A stretch of DNA of 5,813 nt from Candidatus Omnitrophota bacterium (GTDB lineage: Bacteria; Omnitrophota; Gorgyraeia; B26-G9), in NCBI GenBank assembly GCA_018399295.1, contig JAGYOO010000106.1, positions 1-5,813 on the forward strand. Direction: 5' to 3'. The position numbers and the translations under genes were made by a program. This document shows positions 1-5,813 of the stretch, piece after piece; position 1 is the first letter of the stretch; each line of letters starts with the position of its first letter. The notes beneath the pieces were generated by a model. That model ran no database searches, was not told the DNA's origin, and saw nothing but the letters and a program-made list of their open reading frames with translations.

Positions 1-1089
1 CGACAACGCGTTGCTTCCATCGCCCTGCTTGCGGTAGTACTCAGCCATCTTTAAATGGGCCAATGCCATCTGGGCGCTGATCTCCAGAAAACCCGCGGCC
101 TCACGTCCGTTCCGGCCTGTCTCATTCGTCCAATCGTAAAGGCGGACTTCCACGCTTCGGCCCGCGGCGTTTTTCGTATTAACGCTTACAGCAGCTTCAT
201 TTTTTACGGTCTCCCACAGCCTGACCGCGGTCCCCTCGCCCAGACGGCTGTCGATCTGTTCCGGTCCAAGAATCAGCAAGGCCAGGGCGTTGACATCGGC
301 AGCGAACACCCCGTCGTTCTCAAACGTCCCGTCACCGTTAAGGTCACGCTGCCCCCGGACAAAATAACTTTTTTCACTATCATACAGATTAAAGAACCAG
401 TCGGTTATCTCATCAGCGTGCTCGCCGTAATCCTCGAACACCTCGAACTTGTCCGGATCAGTCTGATACAAGCGGTAAGCTTCCCGATAAAGACTGATAA
501 CCGCCAGATTCTCCTCTCCGGATTTAATCTTCCAATGCTCTTCTTCTCCGATTCTGACGTTGTCTCTTTCTGCCCCCTTGACCAGTCCCTTAGCGGTTGC
601 GCCAAAAAGACTGTCGAACATTCCGTCATCCGGGGTTCTTTGTTCAAGTACCCTGAACAAACTCAGGGTCTGGTCCAGAAACTCCTGTTTCCCTGTTCGC
701 TCATACTCATTGAGAAAAACACGGGCTAAATAGGCATTTGGACCTGTGGTTGAATAATCTTCCAGAACTTTACCTTCCGGAGCGGAGCTGTCAACCGCGT
801 CAGCCGCTCCGATAAATTCGCCTTTTTCTTTATTTAGCTTATTCGTGAACAGATAAAGATTGCGATTCCCTTCCAGATACTCAGCCTGCGCTCCGGCCAG
901 AGCCTGCTCTCCCGAACGCGACAACAGTAAGTACGCTAAGGCCTGATCATAAGTGTAGGTTAAATTTCTGCCAGCCTCTAATCCGCTTGAACGGGGCAGA
1001 TAATAGTAACTGGGGACAAGAAAAGTGTGTGAATTATGAGAACTAACAATAAAATCAACGATATTTCGAACACCGGCGGATCCACCCGT
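1..1089 (-). other. (alpha/alpha) toroid-like domain of six-hairpin glycosidase type, residues 1575-1937
   Basis: The segment shows serial helix pairs with the wording common in carbohydrate-active (alpha/alpha) toroids. These are: an entry helix and aromatic loop (VPSYYYLP, 1599-1606); TYTYDQALAYLLL (1618-1630); TTGPNAYLARVFLNEYERTG (1688-1707) followed by FLDQTLSLFRVLEQR (1711-1725); SGEENLAVISLYREAYRLYQ (1764-1783); DEITDWFFNLYDSEKSYFVR (1800-1819); AADVNALALLILGPEQ (1837-1852); and FLEISAQMALAHLKMAEYYR (1908-1927). D1622, E1766, E1767, D1839 and E1910 are conspicuous acids, but I cannot say which, if any, is catalytic. Such domains hydrolyse, phosphorolyse, epimerise or simply bind sugars. 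A DxNxDG loop is inserted at 1823-1833. The usual last helices and closing loop are probably off the left edge. A TPR-like scaffold is the main alternative; specificity cannot be told. Confidence 0.55.
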
Positions 1090-4000
1090 TTCAGAAAGAG
1101 AAATAATCTGGTCAGCGCTAAGCGGAGCCGGTTCATGCCCGTAGTTTTTAATAACCGCGTCCTCTTCGTTCAGCATTTTAATATAATCAGAAAAGCGCTG
1201 TTGTTCTCTCATCACTTCCGCCTTCTCTCGTTCAATTGAGAGCTGGCCGAAAACTATAATCCCTCCGGTCTCTTCATTAATATAGATCGGCCAGTCCACT
1301 CCTAATCCCGCGATTTCGGCGGAACCGATCTGTTTAAGACTTACTTTTTCAAATGATTCCCGATCCGGATAGACCTCATAATCCCTTCCAATGCGGTTTT
1401 TGTCCGGCAGCATCTCCACCGCGTAACTGTTTTTAAGCGCGTCCAGATACTGACGGGTTAATTCATCATTTCCGAAAAGAGGATAGCCGAAGGCGTATAC
1501 GCGAAGAATATCCGGATGATAAAGATCAGAATATTCCGCTTCTTTGATAATATCCTTTATCTGGAAGATGTCTACGCCCAACCCCATCGCCGTGAACAGT
1601 CGACCGATTCCTTCGGCCCCATACTCACCCCGGCCTAAATATTCTTTCCCCAACAAGCCGCCGATAAGAGTCATGAGATTGATCTCTGTGCCGCTGAAAT
1701 AAGCGAATGAATCTTTAAGTAATCCTTTATCGTCACGCTTCAAGTCAAGGATATCGGCGAGATTATATATCATATACAGAGAGGTCTTCATTATCTGTTC
1801 CCGGCGTTCATCCTTAAACTCTTCCCTCAGGTATTCATCCACCAAACCCCATTCTGAGGGCAGACTATTAATGAATTCATTGAACTGATCCTGATCGCCT
1901 TCAAATTCTTCCGTAAACACCTCTTTTACTTCTTCTCTTGTCGGCGGACCTTCCGATAGTCTCTGCCAGAGGATCGCGGTATTAAAGATAATACGCAGCG
2001 CGCCGCTCAATTGTTCGTTACCCACAATACCGGCGACAGGCAAAATCTTTTCAAATGCCTTCCACCTTTCCGAATCAATAAGCGCCTGTTCGGTACCCTC
2101 GACCCGAGTCCGCAGGGATATCTCGCTCAAAAGATTGCTGACCAGCTTGAAGTTCACTGCCCCCTCGCCAAACAGCAGCCTATTGCCAAAACGCGGGTCG
2201 ATCTCCTGCCTCAGCTCGTCTTCAGTCACGTCGACTTTATCAAAAGAATTCAGTTTGCGGGCCATGGCGGCAGGATCGCTCAGGTTATCCAGGATGATCT
2301 GCCGGGCCGCAGAAGCGTGTTCAGCCGGAATGTTCAAACCCGCCAGAACGGAATCATCCACAAAGGTGTCTTCTATAATGATGTAATCATAATGGTACTT
2401 GCCGGGATCGACCTTGCGCAGGGACCGCGCGGCGTCGTGCTGCTCGGCATAGAAACCGATCCGCCTGTCCAGCAGGCCGCCCGCTTCCGGATCCTCATCA
2501 ATACCAATGATCGGGATTCCCTGATCGTCAAAATTCTTAAGGTCCTGCATCTCGAGTTCTTGAGCATCGATCATATTACGTGGACCGTAGGAAGCCAGTT
2601 TTTTCCCGACCGGATTGCCGAAGTCATCGGTTTCCATCTCCACGGCATAAGAATCTTCGCCCACCAGTGCCTCGGCCAGAGCCAGGCGCGATCGCAGTAA
2701 AGACTGTTTCTTTTGCAGATCCTCCTCAACCAGGCTTGGATTAAAGAAAACTATAAACTGTTTATCGCCTTGTTCCACCCAGGTCTGATAGCGAATACCC
2801 TGCTTATCAAGCTCAGCCACCTCTGCCGCGGTAAGTTCCGGACCGCGGCCCTGATCATCCAGATCTTCATACAACCGAGCGGAACGGTAGAATTTTAAAT
2901 CAGAATCACTTTCATTAACCCAATTACTGAATTCTTCAACAGCTTTAAACATTTTCGGCTCTGCCGGCCCCTTATTATCAACTTCGACAACAGCGACCTC
3001 TCCGCCTGTTTCCGCAAATCCGGCAAGGGTATCTTTATATACCGCGCCCATCCGACTCTGCTGGTAATCAGTGTACAGCGCCGGCGGAACATCGATTCCA
3101 GGCTGGGCAAGAAGCGCAAACACCTCCTCCGGATCGATCTGGTTTTCGGCCTGGTCGGTAACAGACGTCATTGCTGCTCTAAAACTCTCGGCAGAACGTT
3201 CAACACGCACCGGATCAAGATTGTTCCTTTGGTAAGCATTTTCTTTCTGCAGACGGTAAGCTACCGCCCCCATTCTTTCAGAGAGTTCACGCTTTTGTCC
3301 CGCGGTAAGGCCTTCCCTGTTGGCGACTGTTTCAGAATAGTTATTGTAAATATTTTTAAGGACCTCTTCGGAAAAGACATCAACTATAATCTGCTTCTCT
3401 ACTTTGGCTTCCATCAGGGCCTGATAAAGAGCCAGTTCGGGAATGCCGATAATTTTCACTAACCGGGCCCTGGTTCCGGTTGGAACGCCATCCTGGCGGA
3501 AGAAAAGCAATGTCTGCTGAAGTATGGGTAGCAACTGGTTCTCTACAAAAGACCGCAGAGCGAACTCATCCAGACCGTTGTTAACGATATTTTCAGCAAG
3601 GCTGTGATGCTCATTGAACCAGGTTTCAGTTTGTGAATCTAAAGAATCCACCAGATCTCTGTATGCCTCCGGCGTCTGCCACCGGATATCTTCAAGTTGA
3701 GTCTTTAACAAAACCGCCTGTTTCTGATAATCTCTCGGCAGATCGGTAATCGCGGCGGCTGAAGATTGAGAGGCTGCTCCCTCAGTTATGTCGGCTTGTC
3801 TGATGCCGACTGACTCCAGCAGCATCTTTACCTGCTGCAATGTTGAATAAAAACCATACACCGCGTCCAGGTAATCGTTCATCGCCTGAATCATCTTCTG
3901 TTGAGAAGCTGTTATTTCTTCCTTTGAATAATCGGAAGCGATTTTGAAGTAATAATCCTGCCGGCAATTATTGAATAAATCAGAGTTCGCATCAAGTAAT

Positions 4001-5811
4001 CGGCTTTGGTCCGGAAGTCTTTCCAGGGCATGGTTCAGTTCCAAAGCCAACTGTCCTGCCACCCGGTCAGCCTGTTCCTGCTGCTGCAAACCGCGATAAA
4101 GATAAGGACGGATATTTTCAGCAATGCTGTTTACATCCGGAGTCTCGAAGTAGATACCGGCAAGCAGATCTTCTTTCTGTCCCTGAGACCTGTAACCGGC
4201 AACAACGCGGGCCTTTACGTTAAAGTCATTCAACAGCCTCTGTACCATGATCCTGGACTGGCGCGCTTCGTTTACCAGTTCGGCTACTCTGGGACTGGAC
4301 AGGAGCCGGCTCGCGAAGTTCTCACTTGCCTGCGCGTCGGCCTTCATAATGGTTCTTGATTTTATGAATTCTTCCAGGTTCAACACTTCCAGCTGAGTCC
4401 CGGCTGGCAGATTAAGCATTTGTTTGATATTGCTGATCGTTTCCTGTTTCCGCTTATCCAGTGCCTGCTTTTCTGAATCATCCTGAGAAGAGCTTAGAGT
4501 CTGTTCAACGTAGTACAACTCATTCAACAGAGCCTCGGCCTTCAGAGAAGCTTTCATCCGGGCCTGCTCCCACAGACCTTCCCTGGTCCGGCGCTCAAGC
4601 CTTGCCCGCTCATAATCATTCAGCCACGGCATCCGTGAAAATTCTGAAGCGATCTCTATGACCATTTCAGTCACAGGGCTGCTTTCCCCATACCACTCAC
4701 CAGCCTTCTGGTAAGGGTTATACTCCAGTCGTACGTCAGACACTCCGGCATCAGAGAATTTGTAGTTAAGATGGGCAAGGATCGAATCAATATCCCGGTA
4801 TTGAGCGGCGGCAACTATATCTTCAGCCGTATTCAGGACTGGTACGGCTGTGGCGCCGGTTGTTCCGTTCTCCTGCCGCAATGAACTGACTATCCCCCCC
4901 ACCAGGCCCACGAAATCTTCATTGTCTAAAGCCTCATCGCTGAATATGACTCTCTGGTTCAGAATTGACAGCCGCGAGTCCTGAACGGCCAGTTCGGATT
5001 CAAGCCGGCCGATCTGATTATCGATCAGCTTCAGTTGGCGGTCTTTATCCAGCTCTTCACTGTTATCCCACCAGTCGATAAACCACCTTACCGCCTTAAT
5101 GCCGGCCCAGACCGAAATCATTGTTCCATCCGGGCTGATCAGCAGGTACAGGGGAAGATCAAAAGAGATCTCCGCCCCTTCCTCAAGCAGCTTCTTTTGA
5201 ATCTGGAGGATCTTCAACTGGTTTTTCAGGAGGTCGATCTGTGAGGCCTGTTCACTTTGTCCCGTCCGGCCTAAAGAATCCACTATCAGTGTTTCCATTT
5301 CGTCCAGTGTCAGGTCCAATTTAAATTCTGTTCCCAACGGCTGGCCGAGCAGATAGTTTATCGTTGCCTTCACCCGCACGATATCTGCCTCAGCCCGACT
5401 TCTGGCGATCACATTCGAACCGGAATCTCCAGCGACCCGTTCCAATACCGCCAGCCGGAGCAGATTATTGAAAAATATCTCTTTAAGGTTGGATCCGGCT
5501 ATTGATAACTTGATCTCTTCATTATCCAGCCGGGCCTGCAACTCAGTATTTCTTTCATCGCGGCCCCGGTTATAAACAGCATTCAGGTTGGGAAATACCC
5601 CGAAATCCCCGCTTGATCCCAGAAAGAGCGACAGATCAAGACTAAGTTTTCCAACCGGGTTCCCCTCCTCAGCCATCATCCGGGCCTGCTTGACCCGGTT
5701 TTTAGCGGTTAAGAAAGAGGCATCTTTGGAAGGGATTTGTTCATCAAGCAGGTTTAAAATGTTGGAGGAATTGATTTCATTAACAAAAGGAAGGGTGCTT
5801 TCCGCAGGAAC
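1..5811 (-). CDS. Internal fragment of a giant multidomain protein, open at both window edges
   Basis: Every in-frame triplet was checked on the minus strand: 1937 sense codons follow one another with no stop. No start can be assigned because the frame enters already open at the right edge (VPAESTLPFV...), and no stop occurs before the left edge (...GDGSNALS). The translation reads as ordinary protein: helix-rich, acidic, with Leu, Glu, Asp, Gln and Ala common, and no low-complexity collapse. Order of parts: two TolC-like units (1-345, 378-670), a helical spacer (690-935), a small alpha/beta module in three copies (938-1050, 1054-1120, 1462-1549) split by an unrecognised region, then an (alpha/alpha) toroid-like domain (1575-1937). 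One cysteine (C616) in the whole fragment suggests export. No signal peptide can be expected because the N-terminus lies outside. The full product is unknown; the coding call is near certain, the function is not. Probable origin is Omnitrophota or a similar uncultured didermic lineage (inference). Confidence 0.97.
310..345 (-). other. Calcium-type loop DLNGDGTFENDG (residues 1823-1834)
   Basis: D1823, N1825, D1827, G1828 and the acidic/amide E1831, N1832, D1833 give the DxNxDG...D pattern of EF-hand, dockerin and related calcium loops. It sits between the FVRG end of one toroid helix pair and the AADVNALALL helix, so it would be a surface loop, possibly near the active-site face. Calcium binding in an exported protein is a common reason for this motif. 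There is no second copy nearby, so it is not a dockerin. Confidence 0.6.
1165..1428 (-). repeat. Small alpha/beta module, copy C (residues 1462-1549)
   Basis: Copy C begins with SYAVEM (1462-1467), identical to the start of copy B. Its centre, AEIAGLGVDWPIYINEETGG (1498-1517), followed by IIVF (1518-1521), aligns with copy A (AEVAELDKQGIRY...IVF) after a three-residue gap. A charged helix (1525-1547, IEREKAEVMREQQRFSDYI) follows, as after copy A. It thus joins features of A and B and makes the three-copy reading coherent. It lies just before the toroid-like domain, so the module may serve as a connector in this protein. Function is unknown. Confidence 0.43.
1429..2331 (-). other. Unrecognised mixed, mostly helical region, residues 1161-1461
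   Basis: I can name no family. The region starts after YIIIEDTFVDD (1143-1153) and continues with helices such as AEHASAARQIILDNL (1163-1177), an acidic helix (1195-1204), a Gly-rich turn with GNRLLFGEGAVNF (1209-1221), and a hydrophobic helix (SGALRIIFNTAILWQRL, 1269-1285). It then has a very acidic stretch (TREEVKEVFTEEFEGDQDQF, 1291-1310), helices at 1332-1357, and a Gly-rich hydrophobic part (NLMTLIGGLLGKEYLGRGEY, 1378-1397) up to 1420. The Gly/Leu part is too short and too interrupted for a confident membrane segment. The helical region sits between repeat copies B and C and may be an inserted domain. Confidence 0.4.
2452..2652 (-). repeat. Small alpha/beta module, copy B (residues 1054-1120)
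   Basis: Copy B starts four residues after copy A with the strand SYAVEM (1054-1059), found again at the start of copy C. It then shows a helix (1082-1094) and NFDDQGIPIIGIDEDPEAGG (1093-1112). The stretch F/L-D-x-Q-G-I is shared with copy A (LDKQGI). From SYAVEM to the proline of the second strand (P1100) the distance is 46 residues, identical to copy C (S1462 to P1508); both then have an acidic turn and a Gly-Gly (IDEDPEAGG versus INEETGG). Identity outside these points is low, so this may be a shared fold rather than a recent duplication. Confidence 0.42.
2662..3000 (-). repeat. Small alpha/beta module, copy A (residues 938-1050)
   Basis: This is the first of three related segments within the protein. 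It has a strand (EVAVVEV, 938-944), a helix (953-966), a second helix ending ELDKQGIRYQTWV (1000-1012), a strand QFIVF (1018-1022) and a trailing helix rich in Glu, Lys, Gln and Leu (1028-1050). From G1005 to F1022 it aligns without gaps with copy C (G1504 to F1521): G-[IV]-x-[YW], then [WY]-[VI], then IVF at the same distance, with A-E-[VI]-A just upstream in both. Function is unknown; a substrate-neutral structural or adhesion module is one reading. The repeat is protein-level and too diverged to call from DNA alone. Confidence 0.45.
3007..3744 (-). other. Unrecognised helical spacer, residues 690-935
   Basis: I do not recognise a family here. The stretch follows an Ala/Ser linker (EGAASQSSAAAITD, 677-690), which marks a domain boundary after the TolC-like part. 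It reads as a series of amphipathic helices: about 692-728, 732-772 (with the hydrophobic LLPILQQTLLFF), 789-830, 836-857 and 866-900. The segment PELALYQALMEAKVEKQIIV (791-810) recalls the opening helix of a TolC repeat, so a third, degenerate unit is possible, but no LLG-type end or strand follows. Acidic and basic residues alternate densely, as in coiled-coil or helical-bundle spacers. Confidence 0.4.
3802..4680 (-). other. TolC-like unit 2, residues 378-670
   Basis: The order of elements in unit 1 seems to recur. A helix (about 398-437) and a second one (446-465) end in ISNIKQMLNLPAGTQLEV (459-476), which matches the end of the first repeat in unit 1 (INYLLGQPLGTEFKLD) in helix, Leu-Gly/Pro turn and following strand. 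Next comes SSPRVAELVNEARQSRIMV (505-523), the counterpart of the R-P-E-L helix that opens the second TolC repeat. A strand-like stretch (533-555, including VVAGY and LAGIYFETP) follows, then a long helix (570-598) rich in Gln, Glu and Ala. The unit closes with KMIQAMNDYLDAVYGFYSTL (639-658), typical of the last helix of the family, where a YL-A-Y-Y pattern is common. It contains the fragment's only cysteine (C616). Confidence is slightly higher than for unit 1 because all four helix classes can be traced; no search was possible. Confidence 0.52.
4777..5811 (-). other. TolC-like (outer membrane efflux protein) unit 1, residues 1-345
   Basis: TolC-family proteins form trimeric outer-membrane channels; each protomer has two repeats of long helices around beta strands. 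Residues 31-50 form a helix (AKNRVKQARMMAEEG) running into alternating hydrophobic residues (KLSLDLSLFLG, 55-65), as at the helix-to-barrel junction of the family. A long helix covers about 85-127. Another helix (134-155) ends in INYLLGQPLGTEFKLDL (151-167), very like the LLG-type end of the first TolC repeat. A second repeat seems to start at 186 with a helix (SQIDLLKNQLKILQIQKKLL), a strand (EISFDLPLYLLIS, 214-226), a Trp-rich stretch and a heptad helix (254-288). Residues 291-345 are less clear. The N-terminal end of the unit may lie beyond the right edge. The assignment rests on motif and topology resemblance only; a generic coiled-coil protein is the main alternative. Confidence 0.5.
4948..5052 (-). 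other. Heptad coiled-coil helix within TolC-like unit 1 (residues 254-288)
   Basis: Core positions L260, I263, I267, L270, L274, Q277, L281, L284 and V288 are spaced 3,4,3,4,3,4,3,4 with charged or polar residues between them, so this is a regular two-faced heptad helix broken only by Q277. In TolC proteins such helices build the periplasmic helical barrel. It follows the Trp-rich segment at 235-248 directly, as a helix leaving a membrane-proximal element would. The heptad is seen directly; its place in a TolC barrel is inferred. Confidence 0.7.
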
Positions 5812-5813
5812 CG

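Noticed and set aside
55..729. A 224-codon open frame on the plus strand
   Set aside because: It is the same antisense codon-aligned shadow, opposite the toroid-like domain, whose minus-strand translation shows clear family-type motifs.
1429..1680. Possible transmembrane helix at residues 1378-1390 (NLMTLIGGLLGKE)
   Set aside because: The hydrophobic run is only about 11 residues long and is flanked by Lys, Glu and Arg, too short for a bilayer span.
2011..2700. A 229-codon open frame on the plus strand
   Set aside because: It lies exactly codon-over-codon antisense to the long minus frame. Antisense stops in this register need Leu TTA, Leu CTA or Ser TCA codons in the real gene, and these are scarce here, so long mirror frames are expected. 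Its translation has no recognisable domain.
3121..3132. A strong Shine-Dalgarno-like run (ccggaggaggtg on the minus strand) that could mark an internal start
   Set aside because: It simply encodes P-E-E-V (894-897) within a helix. The GTG overlaps the purine run instead of lying 5-9 bases after it, and no ATG follows at a usable distance.
405..3967. Short minus-strand frames at 405-647, 2373-2567, 2895-3119 and 3782-3967
   Set aside because: They are out of frame with the long gene and are rich in Arg and Ser runs typical of shifted reading; the in-frame translation over the same bases is coherent.
4006..4359. A 117-codon plus-strand open frame, with shorter ones at 1036-1239, 2713-2898, 3229-3462 and 5035-5244
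   Set aside because: All sit in the same antisense register of the minus-strand gene and begin and end at chance positions; none has a credible ribosome binding site or protein signature.
1..5813. Frameshift, pseudogene, RNA genes, CRISPR, insertion sequences or intergenic regulatory sites
   Set aside because: The frame is uninterrupted from edge to edge with protein-like sequence throughout, I noticed no direct DNA repeats or inverted ends, and no non-coding gap exists to hold a promoter or terminator.

Overview
The window is one continuous piece of coding sequence. On the minus strand, in the frame whose codons lie at plus-strand positions 1-3, 4-6 and so on up to 5809-5811, I read 1937 consecutive sense codons with no stop. 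The frame enters at the right edge without a start and leaves at the left edge without a stop. The window is therefore an internal fragment of a single very large gene. I see no intergenic gap, promoter, terminator, RNA gene, CRISPR array, insertion sequence or second gene. Residue numbers below count from the right edge (residue 1 = 5809-5811, residue 1937 = 1-3).

Layout in the direction of translation (right to left). Residues 1-345 and 378-670 look like two tandem units resembling outer-membrane efflux proteins (TolC family): long heptad-patterned helices, LLG-type helix ends and short beta segments. A short Ala/Ser linker (about 678-688) leads into a helical stretch (690-935) that I do not recognise. 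Residues 938-1549 contain three diverged copies of a small alpha/beta module, separated by an unrecognised, mostly helical region (1161-1461). Residues 1575-1937 resemble an (alpha/alpha) toroid of the six-hairpin glycosidase type, with an inserted DxNxDG calcium-type loop. The window ends inside or close to the end of this domain.

Organism: the giant multidomain frame, the TolC-like part, the toroid and a roughly even base composition with mixed codon use remind me most of Omnitrophota (formerly OP3), a phylum known to carry exceptionally large genes. This is a guess from style and could be wrong; other Gram-negative or didermic uncultured phyla are possible. Only one cysteine occurs in 1937 residues, which fits an exported protein.

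How the parts might work together (inference): TolC-like units could anchor the chain in, or form a conduit through, the outer membrane, with helical spacers and the toroid on the periplasmic or outer side acting on or binding carbohydrate. All domain names come from reading the sequence, not from a search.
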